The notes under the pieces are model-generated. The model was not told the origin of the DNA. It saw only the letters and a program-made list of their open reading frames with translations, and did not search any database. From Motiliproteus sp. SC1-56 (lineage in GTDB: Bacteria > Pseudomonadota > Gammaproteobacteria > Pseudomonadales > Balneatricaceae), in contig NZ_JAEMGS010000004.1 of assembly GCF_017309075.1 (NCBI RefSeq), positions 62,001 through 126,000 on the forward strand: a stretch of 64,000 bases of DNA. Direction: 5' to 3'. Of the stretch, positions 1 through 9,346 are shown piece after piece; position 1 is the stretch's first letter, and each line of letters opens with the position of its first letter. Made by a program: the position numbers and the translations under genes.

Positions 1-1
1 C

Positions 2-475
2 ATCCTGCAGAAACAGTTTCCGGAAATCGTCGATTTCTACCTGCCGCCGGAGGGGTGCTCCTACCGGTTGGCGGTGGTGACCATGAAAAAGCAGTACCCG
101 GGACACGCCAAGCGGGTGATGATGGGCGTCTGGTCTTTCCTGCGGCAGTTTATGTACACCAAATTCGTCATTGTCACCGACGATGACGTGAACGCACGGG
201 ACTGGAAGGATGTGATCTGGGCGATGACCACCCGCATGGATCCGGCCCGGGACAGCGTCTTTATCGAAAACACGCCGATCGATTACCTGGATTTCGCCTC
301 GCCGGTACCGCGCCTGGGGTCGAAAATGGGCTTTGATGCCACCAATAAGCTGCCCGGCGAGACCGAGCGCGAATGGGGCCGCCCCATCAGCATGGATCCC
401 GCGGTGAAAAAGCGGGTCGATGAAATCTGGGCAAGCCTTGGAATCGAGTTACCCGAAGGAGGGGCCCCCCTGTGA
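2..475 (+). CDS. ubiD: UbiD family decarboxylase, C-terminal part (gene cut by window start)
   Basis: Only the last 157 residues are present; the reading frame is open from base 2. UbiD removes the carboxyl group of 3-polyprenyl-4-hydroxybenzoate in ubiquinone synthesis, using prenylated FMN. The C-terminal family signature [11 protein letters not shown] is visible, along with the [19 protein letters not shown] segment typical of UbiD. The stop overlaps the GTG start of the next gene by 4 bases, so the two are co-transcribed, as ubiD and fre are in many gammaproteobacteria. The family assignment is secure; which paralogue it is cannot be judged without the N-terminus. Confidence 0.93.
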   Translation: MLQKQFPEIVDFYLPPEGCSYRLAVVTMKKQYPGHAKRVMMGVWSFLRQFMYTKFVIVTDDDVNARDWKDVIWAMTTRMDPARDSVFIENTPIDYLDFASPVPRLGSKMGFDATNKLPGETEREWGRPISMDPAVKKRVDEIWASLGIELPEGGAPL

Positions 476-1236
476 GCGAAGAGTCTACCCTAGATGTCTA
501 CCTGCCGGAGGCCGCCGAATACAGTTGCGGTGTGTTGAGCAAGCGCCACCTGGGAGCCCGGGTTTACGAGGTGGTGCTGGAGCGTCCGCCGGAAACGCCG
601 TTCCTTCCAGGCCAGTATCTGCAGGTGATGCTGGACGACGCCAACGGTGTCCCCTTTTCCATTGCCAGTGCCCCCGAAGAGCCGGCTACCCTGACCCTGC
701 ACATTCAGAACCAGGGCGAGGACAGTCTTTCCGAGCAGGTGCTGGAGCGGCTGCAGCCCGGCGCCCGGGTGCCGGTGCGCCTGCCCATGGGAGAGTGCTG
801 TCTGCGCAGTGACCAGCTGGCCGCGGATGAGGTGCTGATTCTGGTTGCCGCGGGGACCGGGTTTGCACAGATGAAAGCGATTATCGAGTCGGTCATCGAA
901 TCCGGCCTGGAGAACCCTGTCTGGCTCTACTGGGGCAGCCGCACGCCGGATCTGTTTTATGCCCGGGAACTGGCCGAAAGCTGGGCCGAGGCGTTGCCCA
1001 GCCTGCAGTTCATCCCGGTGGTTTCTGAGTTGACGGTGGGTTGGCTGGGGCGTACCGGCCTGGTCCACCACGCTGTACTGGAAGATTTTGAGGACCTGGC
1101 CGAGGCCCGGGTTTATCTCTGCGGTTCCCCGCAGATGGTCTACGCGGCGGAAGATGATTTCATGACCCGCGGCCTGCGCCCGGACCGTATCTTCTCCGAT
1201 GTCTTCGCCTATGCGCCGCGCCCCGACGCCGATTGA
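472..1236 (+). CDS. fre: NAD(P)H-flavin reductase (Fre-like, ferredoxin-NADP reductase fold)
   Basis: A 254-residue protein of the FNR superfamily, predicted to reduce free flavins with NAD(P)H; in this position it probably supplies reduced FMN for the UbiD/UbiX step. The flavin-binding motif PFSIAS is at about residues 61-66, the nucleotide-binding [11 protein letters not shown] at about 127-137, and the C-terminal [11 protein letters not shown] motif near 215. There are no cysteines spaced for an Fe-S cluster, so it is a plain flavin reductase rather than an oxygenase reductase. It starts with GTG inside the ubiD stop region after a GAAGGAGG ribosome site. It converges with hemY. Confidence 0.88.
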   Translation: MSEESTLDVYLPEAAEYSCGVLSKRHLGARVYEVVLERPPETPFLPGQYLQVMLDDANGVPFSIASAPEEPATLTLHIQNQGEDSLSEQVLERLQPGARVPVRLPMGECCLRSDQLAADEVLILVAAGTGFAQMKAIIESVIESGLENPVWLYWGSRTPDLFYARELAESWAEALPSLQFIPVVSELTVGWLGRTGLVHHAVLEDFEDLAEARVYLCGSPQMVYAAEDDFMTRGLRPDRIFSDVFAYAPRPDAD

Positions 1237-1265
1237 AGCCGGCGGCCGGGGGCTGCGCCTGCAGG

Positions 1266-2519
1266 TTAGCTGAGAGTGGCCGGCCGTTCCGGCAGGGGCA
1301 GTTTCGGCAGTTGGTCGGCGGCGGCGTCAAAGGTGTCTAGCAGCAGGCGCTGGCAGTTTTCCTGATCATTCAGATTACGCAACAGCCGCACCAGCTCGTT
1401 GCGGGTCTCCTGATTGTCCTCCCGCTCCAGGCTGCGCTCAAAGTAGTCGCGGGCATCGTCCCAGGCTTCGTTGCGCAGTGATAGACGCCCCAGGGTGAGC
1501 AGCAGCGAGGGGTCTCCGCCGTGGAGTTTCAGCCACTGCTGGGCCTGTTTGAGCTGCTTGCCCGGCTGCTCGCCTCCGATGCGGCCGTAAAGGCGCACCA
1601 AGTCGCTGTCCCAGTTGCGCTTGATGCTGTTGCGCAGCACGGTTTCCGCCTGCTCCGAAAGACCCGCCTGGTCCATCAGGGTGGCGTAGCGGGCCACCAG
1701 CGCGCTGTCGTTGGACAGGTGCTTGGGTAGGCCCTTCCAGGTTTTGCGCAGCGCTTCGAGCCGCTGCTCTGCATCCGCCTCCACCGGCACCGCTTCCAGC
1801 TTGCTCTTGAGCAACCCTCGGTAGGCCTTGCGCTCAAGCTGTTGCAGCTTGTCCTCTGGGTAGACCTGTTCCTTGCGCAGATCCGGTAGCAGTTGGGTCA
1901 TGCCGTCCCAGTCTTCCAGGCGCAGGTAGACCCGCTTCAGCAGCTTCAGCACGTAGGTATGGCGCGGGGCGATGCGTCGCAGGCGCAGCAGGGTCGCCAG
2001 ACAGGGCTCCAGCTGGCCCCGTCCCAACTGCGTGTGGGCCTGGGTGATGCCGATGGCGAGCTCCGCCTGCGGGGTCTTCTGCCGGGCCTTTTGCAGCAGG
2101 GACTCGCACTCGGTGGGAAGGTTCTGCTCATGGGCGGCCCTGGCCGCCGCCAGGTAGTTGATCAGGGGCGTTTCGGCATGATCCGCGGATTGGGTCAGGT
2201 AGCGTTGGGCTTTGGACCACTCGCCCGAGGAGAGTGCCATCAGCCCCTTCAGGGTCTTGCGGTTGGCGCTGCGACGGTGGCGGGAGTGGTTCCAGCGGCG
2301 CAGGGAGCCGCGCCGCTGCATCAGGTACTGGACGGTACGAAGCAGCAGGTGCAGGGCGAGAAAGGCGACCCCGACAATCAGTACCAGCCCCCAGAGGCTG
2401 GTTTCCACGGTGGTATTGGCGTAGCTAAGCAGGACGTAGCCCGGGTCGCGAACGATCCACTCTCCCAGCACGGTGCCCAGCAGCAGTACCACCAAGGCAA
2501 GAATGAAAAGGCGTTTCAT
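1266..2519 (-). CDS. hemY: HemY, membrane-anchored TPR protein of the heme operon
   Basis: A 417-residue protein, the usual HemY length. Two N-terminal membrane segments (about 5-23 and 41-63) precede the HemY_N domain and a helical, TPR-like region with paired motifs such as EAWDDARDYFERSLERE. It lies in the inner membrane and is thought to help coordinate the late heme pathway; its exact role is not established. It is the last gene of hemC-hemD-hemX-hemY: its ATG overlaps the hemX stop by one base. It is unrelated to the protoporphyrinogen oxidase also called HemY in Bacillus. Confidence 0.92.
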   Translation of the reverse strand: MKRLFILALVVLLLGTVLGEWIVRDPGYVLLSYANTTVETSLWGLVLIVGVAFLALHLLLRTVQYLMQRRGSLRRWNHSRHRRSANRKTLKGLMALSSGEWSKAQRYLTQSADHAETPLINYLAAARAAHEQNLPTECESLLQKARQKTPQAELAIGITQAHTQLGRGQLEPCLATLLRLRRIAPRHTYVLKLLKRVYLRLEDWDGMTQLLPDLRKEQVYPEDKLQQLERKAYRGLLKSKLEAVPVEADAEQRLEALRKTWKGLPKHLSNDSALVARYATLMDQAGLSEQAETVLRNSIKRNWDSDLVRLYGRIGGEQPGKQLKQAQQWLKLHGGDPSLLLTLGRLSLRNEAWDDARDYFERSLEREDNQETRNELVRLLRNLNDQENCQRLLLDTFDAAADQLPKLPLPERPATLS

Positions 2520-3862
2520 CAGGCGGCTCCTTTTCCTTCGTGCGTTTGGCTCAGGTAGGTCTTGAGCGACTTGAGCGAGCCGGAGATATCCGGCAGGGGC
2601 GGGGCCACCTGCAGACCCTCCATCTCTTTCAGCCCTTTAAGCAGCGCCTGGGTGGTAGCGTCCTCGCTTTCGAAATACGTGCGGATCCACTCTTTGGCCT
2701 TGTCCAGGCTGGCGTCATAGGGGCCCTGTTTGCCCTGCAGCAGGGCCAGTTGGGCCTGTTCCAGCATGAGGTGCAGATTCTGTTGCAGGAAGTAGTTCTG
2801 CTCGGGTGAGAGCAGTGGCTCCACCGGCTCATCCCGGTGCTGCACCACCACCAGCTGGCCGAGGCTGTCCATGGCGCGGTTCCAAGAGGCCTTAAGCCCG
2901 TCATTCCAGCTCTGTTCCACGCTGTCGGGGGTGATCCCCTTCAGCAGGTCCGGCAGTTCTCCCTTGTCGGTCACCGGAACCTGGCGCAGGTTGTCCACCT
3001 GTTCGTTGAGCGCTGCCAGCTTGACGAAGCTTCCGGTTACATCGAGCTTGGGAACCGCTTCCAGTGCAGCGATATCCTTGGCGAGCGCCTTGCGGATATC
3101 GTAGAGGGAGACGTCGTCGGTCTCTTCAAGGATCTGGTCGGCGGATTGGAGCAGTGCCAGGGCGCCTTTGGGTGAGTTCTCCATCAGCACCCGCTGATTG
3201 GCCAGGCGCAGCAGATACTCCACCTCGGCCAGCAGCCAGTCGCGACGGTTGTTGCCCTGCATCTTGGTGATCTGTTGCATGCCTCGGGTCAGGCGATTCT
3301 GCAGTTCGTCGACGCTCTGCTGCTTGCTGTCGAGTTGTTGGCTGAGCTGCTGGACGGTGCCCGAGACCTGGGCCACGGAGCCTTGGGCCTGCTCGGCGGC
3401 CTGCTGGCTCTGGCTCAGGTTTTTCCGCATCGCATCCAGCTGCGCCAGGGATTGAGCGTGCATCCTTTGCATCTGGTAATAATCAAAGCCTGCCAGCGCC
3501 AGTGCGCCCAGCGCCACCAGCAGCGCCAGTGCACCGACCCATCCGCTTTTGCCGGAGCCACTGCTTTGCGCAGCCGTACTTGGAGCAGTGCTCTTGGCGG
3601 TCTCCCGTGGCTTGTCGGAGGTCGCTTTAGCTGGAGGGGTTCCGCCCGAGTCTTTGGTAGCGGGTTTGCTCTTGGAAGCCTGCGCGCTTGTTTTCTCGGG
3701 TTTGCTGCCAGGGGTGCCGGAAACGGGTTCTTTCTTGGGATCCGAGGTATCCGATTTTTCCGGGGCGGCGGTCGGTTGTTCGGGGGGGGCGGTAGAGGCG
3801 GCCGGTGCGTCGGCCTTGGGAGCTTGGTTTTCCTTCTCGTTCTCGTTCACGGATTTTTCCAT
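2519..3862 (-). CDS. hemX: HemX, uroporphyrinogen-III C-methyltransferase-like membrane protein
   Basis: A 447-residue HemX homologue. Residues 1-105 are a low-complexity tail rich in Ala, Pro, Lys, Thr and Ser. One membrane helix (about 107-126) follows, then a coiled coil (about 130-200) and the conserved HemX domain with RRDWLLAEVEYLLRLANQR. The family is often annotated as a uroporphyrinogen-III methyltransferase, but no SAM-binding motif is visible, so a scaffold role in heme synthesis is more likely. It lies between hemD and hemY on the same strand. The disordered N-terminus is long and strongly charged, a part that varies freely in this family. Confidence 0.9.
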   Translation of the reverse strand: MEKSVNENEKENQAPKADAPAASTAPPEQPTAAPEKSDTSDPKKEPVSGTPGSKPEKTSAQASKSKPATKDSGGTPPAKATSDKPRETAKSTAPSTAAQSSGSGKSGWVGALALLVALGALALAGFDYYQMQRMHAQSLAQLDAMRKNLSQSQQAAEQAQGSVAQVSGTVQQLSQQLDSKQQSVDELQNRLTRGMQQITKMQGNNRRDWLLAEVEYLLRLANQRVLMENSPKGALALLQSADQILEETDDVSLYDIRKALAKDIAALEAVPKLDVTGSFVKLAALNEQVDNLRQVPVTDKGELPDLLKGITPDSVEQSWNDGLKASWNRAMDSLGQLVVVQHRDEPVEPLLSPEQNYFLQQNLHLMLEQAQLALLQGKQGPYDASLDKAKEWIRTYFESEDATTQALLKGLKEMEGLQVAPPLPDISGSLKSLKTYLSQTHEGKGAA

Positions 3863-3892
3863 CGTTATTATTCCGCTGTATTTACTGTGCTT

Positions 3893-4684
3893 TTAATCCC
3901 GTCGTTGCAGTGCCTCGAGCATGGCCCCGTCGGTGGCGTTGGCCGCCTCCCTGACCTGCTCAAAGCCCAGCTGGTGGGCCTGTTCTGCGACCCTTGGACT
4001 GGGCACGACCAGCAGCCGGCGCCGCAGCGCCGATGCCTCGAACTGTTGGTTCACCTGCCTGCAGAGGCGAACCAGATTGTCCAGCGCCTCTCCGCTGGTC
4101 ACTAACATAACCGTCGGCGGGGATTTATAAATGATACTTTCGATGTCCGCGCTGCTGTAGGTCGGGCAGCCCCGCCGGTAAAGTTCAGCATAGTCCACCT
4201 GTGCGCCGCGAGCTTGCAGGGTCTGGGCCAGAAGTTCCCGTCCTCCCTCGCCGCGGCAGATCAGTACGCGCTGGTGGTCCAGTTCCTGGAGGATCGGAAG
4301 CGCGAGCAGGGCTTCGGAGTCCATGGCCTGATCCGGGTGTTGCGCGGGGATGCCCAGTTCGGAGAGGGTCCGGGCCGTTGCCTGTCCCACCGCCAGCCAA
4401 TGAATCCGCAGGGGTAGTTGAGGCCAGTAGCTGTCAATCCACTCGTGGCCCAGGCGGGCGGCGTTAGCGCTGACGAAGATCACCGCATGGTAGTGGTCCA
4501 GGTCCAGAAATTTCTGTTTCAGGCTGCTGTATTGAGGGTTGTCCGGTGTGCAAGGGTGGATGGCCAGGGTGGGGAAGCGCACCGCCTCTGCCCCCAGGGC
4601 CTGCAGGTGTTGGCACAGGGCGTCGGCCTGATGGGCGGGGCGGGTGACCAGCACCCGCTCACCCGTCAAGGGGGCGTGGCTCAT
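3893..4684 (-). CDS. hemD: Uroporphyrinogen-III synthase
   Basis: A 263-residue HemD, which closes hydroxymethylbilane into uroporphyrinogen III while inverting ring D. HemD proteins diverge widely, but the paired-domain pattern is clear: the [12 protein letters not shown] start, [12 protein letters not shown] near residue 70, [15 protein letters not shown] near 100 and [12 protein letters not shown] near 195. Its ATG overlaps the hemC stop by 4 bases, giving translational coupling to the enzyme that makes its unstable substrate. A 30-base gap separates it from hemX. Context and motifs agree. Confidence 0.93.
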   Translation of the reverse strand: MSHAPLTGERVLVTRPAHQADALCQHLQALGAEAVRFPTLAIHPCTPDNPQYSSLKQKFLDLDHYHAVIFVSANAARLGHEWIDSYWPQLPLRIHWLAVGQATARTLSELGIPAQHPDQAMDSEALLALPILQELDHQRVLICRGEGGRELLAQTLQARGAQVDYAELYRRGCPTYSSADIESIIYKSPPTVMLVTSGEALDNLVRLCRQVNQQFEASALRRRLLVVPSPRVAEQAHQLGFEQVREAANATDGAMLEALQRRD

Positions 4685-5616
4685 GCCCCGTAAACGGCCT
4701 TGAGAATGCGGTCGGCGCCCTGCGCGAGCAGGGCTTCGGCCACTTGCACACCCAGCGCCTCACACTGTTCGACCGGTCCCCGGGCTTCGGCACGCAGCAC
4801 CTCGGTGCCGTCGGGCTGGCCGACCAGACCGCGCAGGTAAATTGACCGGCCGTTCTCCTCCAGTACTGCGTAGCCGGCGATGGGGACCTGGCAGCCCCCT
4901 TCAAGGCGTCGGTTCATGGCCCTCTCGGCCTTGACGCAGCAGGCGGTGGCTTCGTGGTTGAGGGGAGCAAGCAGGGCCTGGGTAGCGAGATCGTCCGTGC
5001 GACACTCGATGCCCACGGCGCCCTGGCCGCCGGCGGGCAGGCTCAGCTCGGGGGGAATCTGCTGGCGGATGCGGTCTGCCATCTCCAGGCGCAACAACCC
5101 GGCCGAGGCCAGGATGATGGCGTCGTACTGGCCGTCATCGAGCTTGGCGAGGCGGGTCTGTACGTTGCCCCGCAGCCAGTTGACGGTCAGGTCGGGACGG
5201 GCTTCGCGCAGCTGGGTTTCGCGGCGAAGGCTGGAGGTGCCGACCACGGCGCCGGCGGGCAGGGCGTCGAGAGACGCGTAGCGGTTGCTGACAAAGGCGT
5301 CGGTGGGGGTCTCCCGCTCGCAGATCACCGCCAGGCCCAGGCCCGCGGGAAACTCCATGGGCACGTCCTTCATCGAGTGCACGGCGATATCGGCTTCACC
5401 TTCCAGCAGTGCGTGCTCCAGCTCCTTGACGAAAAGCCCCTTGCCCCCCACTTTGGCCAGCGGGGTGTCGAGAATCTTGTCGCCCTTGGAGACCAAGCCC
5501 TTGAGCTCAACCTGCAGGCCGGGGTGGTGCCTCTCCAGCTCGGCCTTGATGAATTCGGCCTGCCACATGGCCAGAGGGCTTTTACGGGTGGCGATACGGA
5601 TTAGTTTCTCGGTCAT
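4681..5616 (-). CDS. hemC: Hydroxymethylbilane synthase (porphobilinogen deaminase)
   Basis: HemC joins four porphobilinogens into hydroxymethylbilane in the cytoplasm. The protein has 311 residues from the chosen ATG at 5616, the normal family length; a TTG 36 bases upstream would add 12 residues without family support. Visible motifs are [13 protein letters not shown] at the N-terminus, [20 protein letters not shown] and RGNVQTRL, which bind substrate and cofactor. The dipyrromethane cofactor cysteine is in [15 protein letters not shown]. It is the first gene of the hem operon and is divergent from argH. Confidence 0.97.
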   Translation of the reverse strand: MTEKLIRIATRKSPLAMWQAEFIKAELERHHPGLQVELKGLVSKGDKILDTPLAKVGGKGLFVKELEHALLEGEADIAVHSMKDVPMEFPAGLGLAVICERETPTDAFVSNRYASLDALPAGAVVGTSSLRRETQLREARPDLTVNWLRGNVQTRLAKLDDGQYDAIILASAGLLRLEMADRIRQQIPPELSLPAGGQGAVGIECRTDDLATQALLAPLNHEATACCVKAERAMNRRLEGGCQVPIAGYAVLEENGRSIYLRGLVGQPDGTEVLRAEARGPVEQCEALGVQVAEALLAQGADRILKAVYGA

Positions 5617-5748
5617 CTCGGGGTCTCGTACGCTGTTGATCTTAAGGGGCAAAGGGAGGAGAGGGGCCTTCGTCCGAATTCAACGCAGTGTAACAGAAAG
5701 CGAAGGGGCTTCGCAGCGCGAGCCGTCGCAGGCGGCGGGCCGGCGCGC

Positions 5749-5754
5749 TATAAT
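5749..5754 (+). promoter_or_regulatory. argH: Candidate -10 box of the argH promoter
   Basis: A perfect TATAAT lies 60 bases before the argH ATG in the 198-base gap between hemC and argH. No good TTGACA-like -35 box is seen at the matching distance; the best match is poor. The call rests on the -10 sequence and position. Confidence 0.45.
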
Positions 5755-5814
5755 GGCGCTCTTTTTAAATGTCAGCACCGCCGGTCGCGGCGGGCCAGAA
5801 TAGGATTTTGCACC

Positions 5815-7200
5815 ATGTCCGATACCAACCAGCAGTGGGGTGGTCGCTTCAGCGAGGCGACCGATGCCTTTGTCGCCCGTTTCACCGCCTCGGTGGATTT
5901 CGACCAGCGCATGTACCGCCAGGATATTCAGGGTTCGGTGGCCCATGCCCGCATGCTGGCCAAAGTGGGCGTGCTCAGTGAGGAGGAGCGGGATGCCATC
6001 CTGGGTGGGCTGCAGGAGGTGCTGGAAGAGATTGAGCGCGGCGAGTTCGAATGGTCCGTGGCGCTTGAAGATGTGCATATGAACATCGAGGCGGCCCTGA
6101 CCCAGAAGATCGGGGTGACCGGCAAGAAGCTGCACACAGGGCGCTCGCGCAACGACCAGGTGGCGACCGATATCCGCCTCTACCTGCGTGATGAACTGGA
6201 TGCGATCCTGGGTGAATTGCGCCGCCTGCAGCAGGGGCTGCTGGATCTGGCCGAGCGTGAGGCCGACACCATCATGCCGGGCTTCACCCACCTGCAGACC
6301 GCGCAGCCGGTGACTTTCGGCCATCACCTGCTGGCCTGGTTCGAGATGCTGGAGCGGGACCACGGGCGTTTGCTGGACTGCCGCAAGCGGGTCAACGTAC
6401 TGCCGCTGGGCGCCGCGGCCCTGGCCGGTACCACCTACCCCATCGACCGCCACTACACCGCCGAACTCCTGGGCTTTGACATGCCCAGCGAAAACTCCCT
6501 GGACTCGGTCAGCGACCGGGATTTCGCCATTGAATTCTGCGCCGCCGCCAGCCTGCTGATGACCCACCTCTCCCGGGCTTCCGAGGAGTTGGTGCTCTGG
6601 ACCTCGGCTCAGTTTGATTTCATCGATCTGCCTGACCGGTTCTGCACCGGCTCCTCCATCATGCCGCAGAAAAAGAACCCCGATGTGCCCGAGCTGGTGC
6701 GGGGCAAGACCGGACGGGTCAACGGCCACCTGATCTCCCTGCTGACCCTGATGAAGTCCCAGCCCTTGGCCTACAACAAGGACAACCAGGAGGACAAGGA
6801 GCCTCTGTTTGATGTGATCGACACCCTGCAGGGCTGTCTGCGCGCTTACGCCGACATGATCCCGGCGATTACGCCAAAGAAAGAGAGCATGCGCGAGGCC
6901 GCCCTGCGCGGTTTCTCCACCGCCACGGACCTGGCCGACTACCTGGTGCGCAAGGGGGTGGCCTTCCGTGATGCCCATGAGATCGTCGGCAAGTCGGTGG
7001 CCTACGGTATCGAGGCGGGTAAGGATCTTGGTGAAATGAGCCTGGAGGAGCTGCGCCGTTTCTCCGATACCATCGAAGACGATGTGTTCGAAGTGCTGAC
7101 CCTGGAAGGTTCAGTGGCGGCCCGGGATCATATCGGCGGCACGGCCCCGGACCAGGTGCGTGCGGCCGTGGCCCGGGGGCGGGAGCGGATCGCCGGCTAG
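5815..7200 (+). CDS. argH: Argininosuccinate lyase
   Basis: A 461-residue ArgH, which splits argininosuccinate into arginine and fumarate in the last step of arginine synthesis. The fumarase/aspartase signature [11 protein letters not shown] sits at residues 280-290. [13 protein letters not shown] and [16 protein letters not shown] carry the other conserved active-site segments. Length and motifs match the family throughout. It is transcribed alone, with its own candidate -10 box upstream and an 11-base-pair hairpin just after the stop. It is divergent from hemC, as in several pseudomonad-like genomes. Confidence 0.97.
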   Translation: MSDTNQQWGGRFSEATDAFVARFTASVDFDQRMYRQDIQGSVAHARMLAKVGVLSEEERDAILGGLQEVLEEIERGEFEWSVALEDVHMNIEAALTQKIGVTGKKLHTGRSRNDQVATDIRLYLRDELDAILGELRRLQQGLLDLAEREADTIMPGFTHLQTAQPVTFGHHLLAWFEMLERDHGRLLDCRKRVNVLPLGAAALAGTTYPIDRHYTAELLGFDMPSENSLDSVSDRDFAIEFCAAASLLMTHLSRASEELVLWTSAQFDFIDLPDRFCTGSSIMPQKKNPDVPELVRGKTGRVNGHLISLLTLMKSQPLAYNKDNQEDKEPLFDVIDTLQGCLRAYADMIPAITPKKESMREAALRGFSTATDLADYLVRKGVAFRDAHEIVGKSVAYGIEAGKDLGEMSLEELRRFSDTIEDDVFEVLTLEGSVAARDHIGGTAPDQVRAAVARGRERIAG

Positions 7201-7210
7201 TTGCTCTGGC

Positions 7211-7237
7211 CGGAGGCGGGCACTGCGCCCGCCTCCG
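7211..7237 (+). terminator. Hairpin terminator after argH
   Basis: A perfect 11-base-pair inverted repeat (CGGAGGCGGGC, five-base loop ACTGC, then its complement) starts 10 bases after the argH stop. The T-run after it is short (AGTTTCC), so efficiency is uncertain. Confidence 0.6.
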
Positions 7238-7260
7238 AGTTTCCGTGAGGCCCCTACGTC

Positions 7261-7398
7261 AGAAAAGAGCCTTCAGCTCAGAAAAGAGCCTTCAGCTCTG
7301 GAAAGAAGCTTCAGCTAAAAAAAGAGCCCTCAGCCCTAGAAAGAGCCCTCAACCCTGGAATGAGCCCTCAGCCCTAGAATGGGTCTTCAGCTCTGAAA
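7261..7398. repeat. Seven-unit degenerate tandem repeat of about 19 bases
   Basis: Seven head-to-tail units, of which the first two are AGAAAAGAGCCTTCAGCTC and the later ones diverge to forms such as AAAGAGCCCTCAGCCCTAG. They fill the gap between the convergent argH and ACT-domain genes. The last unit overlaps the final codons and stop of the ACT-domain gene. Read on the minus strand, the first units give AGAGC-TGAAG-GCTCT followed by TTT, a mini hairpin with a short T-run. The array therefore looks like an amplified gene end working as a string of weak terminators. Confidence 0.8.
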
Positions 7399-7905
7399 GC
7401 TGATATCGACCATCAAGTCGGCGGCGATCGCTTCCAGGCTCTCCTGCAGCTCGTCCACATCCACGTCGTTCGGCACCAGCAGGTCGGCCTGCGCCTTGAA
7501 TAGCAGTTCGGCGGACATGGAGCCGCTCACCACTTCCGTTTCCAGCTTGTCGACGCTGATTCCCCGTTCGGCCAGGGCCCGGGAGATTTCGCGCACGATG
7601 CCCGGCTTGTCATGTCCCACCAGATCCAGGCTCAAGGCTCGTCCCAGGCGTTCGGCCGGGCTCTGTTGGTCGGTTTCGGCGATGACCCGCAGGCCTTCGC
7701 CTTCCAGGGCCTCAAGGTCGGCCAGCAGCTCGGCCGTCCGGGTTGCATCGACGCTGGCGATCAGAATGCCGGCAAATTTTCCCGCCAGGCGGGACATGCT
7801 GCTGCGCTGCCAGTTGGCTTGGTGCTGTACCAGGATACCCGACACCCGTTCCACCAACCCGGGCTTGTCGGGACCGATCAGCGTTAGAACCAAAGAGGTT
7901 TTCAT
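7387..7905 (-). CDS. Two-ACT-domain protein, glycine cleavage system repressor (GcvR) family
   Basis: A 172-residue protein made of two ACT domains. The first begins SLVLTLIGPDKPGLVERVS and the second ALSLDLVGHDKPGIVREIS; both carry the DKPGxV turn of amino-acid-binding ACT domains. GcvR proteins sense glycine and restrain GcvA-driven expression of the gcv genes, and gcvT and gcvH lie 8 kb away in this window, but no gcvA is present. The ATG at 7905 was chosen because GGAG lies upstream and the ACT fold starts at residue 3; an upstream start would add 25 residues without domain content. The 3' end merges into the tandem repeat array. Confidence 0.8.
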   Translation of the reverse strand: MKTSLVLTLIGPDKPGLVERVSGILVQHQANWQRSSMSRLAGKFAGILIASVDATRTAELLADLEALEGEGLRVIAETDQQSPAERLGRALSLDLVGHDKPGIVREISRALAERGISVDKLETEVVSGSMSAELLFKAQADLLVPNDVDVDELQESLEAIAADLMVDISFQS

Positions 7906-8039
7906 AGAAAGCGAGCTCCATTTTGAGGGGCTTTTAATAAGCGTGCGTATACTGCATTCTATGCGCCCCCGTCCCCGCACCGCAAACCCCCAGCAGGTGC
8001 GGGTAGTGTCTGCGAGATAAGGAGTGCGCGCAGCAAGCC

Positions 8040-8966
8040 ATGACCCAAATGAGCGGTATTCTGGCGGCCCTGGGGCCGGTGTTCGCGCTGGTGCTGCTGG
8101 GCTATCTGCTCCGGACCTGGAACTTTCCTGGCCAGGCGTTCTGGCCCCTGGCCGAGCGCTTCACCTATTTCCTGCTTTTCCCCTGCCTGCTGGTACAGAA
8201 TCTGGCGAGCGCGTCGCTGGATGCCGAATCCCTGGGTACGGTGGTGACCGCGCTGGTGCTGACGCTCTCGCTGGCCAGCCTGGTGGCGCTGCTGCTGGGG
8301 CGCCTGCTGGCGATTGAGGGGGCGGCGCTTACCTCCTATTTCCAGGGCGCGGTGCGTTTTAACACTTACGTGGGCTTAGCGGCCGCCGCCGGTCTCTATG
8401 GCGAAGCGGGATTGTTGTGGGGCGCACTTTTTCTGGCGGTGACTATTCCCCTGGTGAACCTCTATTGCGTACTGCTTTTTGCCTGGTGCGGGGAGCAAGC
8501 GCGGTCGCCTTCTGTTCGGGAGGTGCTCCTCAATGTGCTGAAAAACCCGCTGATTGTGGCCTGCCTGCTGGGAATCGGCCTCAACCTCAGTGGTTTGGGG
8601 TTGCCGCCGGGTAGTGCACCGGTGCTGGCGTTGCTGAGCCCCATGGCGCTGCCGCTGGGGCTGCTGGCGGTGGGGGTGGGGTTGGATATGCGGGCGCTGC
8701 GCGGTGGCGGCCGGGCCCTTTGGGTCAGCGCCGGCTTTCGCCTGCTGTTCTATCCACTGTTTTTCCTGATGGTGGCATGGGGGCTGGGAGTGCCTTCCGC
8801 GGCGCTTGGCCCATTGCTTTTGTTCGCGCTGCTGCCGACAGCGCCTTCGGCCTATATTCTGGCGCGGCAGCTAGGGGGGGATGCGCCGCTGATGGCTTCG
8901 ATCATCACCCTGCAGACCCTGCTGGCCATGGCCACCATGACGCTGCTATTGAGCCTGTTGGCCTGA
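8040..8966 (+). CDS. AEC family (auxin efflux carrier type) membrane transporter
   Basis: A 308-residue inner-membrane protein, almost entirely hydrophobic, with about ten predicted helices in two five-helix halves, as in bacterial AEC/malonate-permease-like carriers. The family motifs PLVNLYCVLLF and LKNPLIVACLLGIGLNLSG near the middle and ALLPTAPSAYILARQLGGD near the C-terminus are visible. Bacterial members move organic acids or amino acids, but the substrate here cannot be read from the sequence. It is a single-gene unit, divergent from the ACT-domain gene. Confidence 0.85.
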   Translation: MTQMSGILAALGPVFALVLLGYLLRTWNFPGQAFWPLAERFTYFLLFPCLLVQNLASASLDAESLGTVVTALVLTLSLASLVALLLGRLLAIEGAALTSYFQGAVRFNTYVGLAAAAGLYGEAGLLWGALFLAVTIPLVNLYCVLLFAWCGEQARSPSVREVLLNVLKNPLIVACLLGIGLNLSGLGLPPGSAPVLALLSPMALPLGLLAVGVGLDMRALRGGGRALWVSAGFRLLFYPLFFLMVAWGLGVPSAALGPLLLFALLPTAPSAYILARQLGGDAPLMASIITLQTLLAMATMTLLLSLLA

Positions 8967-9204
8967 CGAACGGTATTCGGGGTTATGCCGGGTGCCGGCC
9001 CGGTCCATGAGTTTTTTAAATCCCGGCGGTTAAAAAGGCTAAAGTTTCCCGCCACAGGCCGAAACCTTAGTGGGAGGCTCGGGTTGCAGCCATGCGCCGC
9101 CCGAAAAGGGTGATGTAAGTGACTAAAATATTGCAATTGCGGCGGGATCTGCGATGCTTCCCCTCGCCGAGATAGCACGTAACCGTTAAGACAAGAGAAC
9201 AGGA

Positions 9205-9333
9205 ATGAAGAAAGGCCCCGATTTGATCATGATCCTGGTTGTGGTGTTCGTTATCGGCTTTGTGATCACCGGTGTCAGCAAGACCGACCTGCAGCAGCTG
9301 GCGTCGATTACCCGCAGCCTCGGACTCAGTTAA
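9205..9333 (+). CDS. Small single-span membrane protein, 42 residues
   Basis: An ATG-initiated frame of 42 codons: a short positive N-terminus (MKKGPD), one hydrophobic helix (about residues 7-23, LIMILVVVFVIGFVITG), then a polar tail ending RSLGLS. A purine-rich stretch (AAGAGAACAGGA) precedes the ATG. The charge pattern and clean ending 13 bases before the convergent ygfA argue for a real small membrane protein. No family is recognised. Confidence 0.55.
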   Translation: MKKGPDLIMILVVVFVIGFVITGVSKTDLQQLASITRSLGLS

Positions 9334-9346
9334 GCCCCGCCCGGGC

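Noticed and set aside
5680-6978. 432-codon open frame on the minus strand
   Set aside because: Antisense shadow of argH, which has all its signatures.
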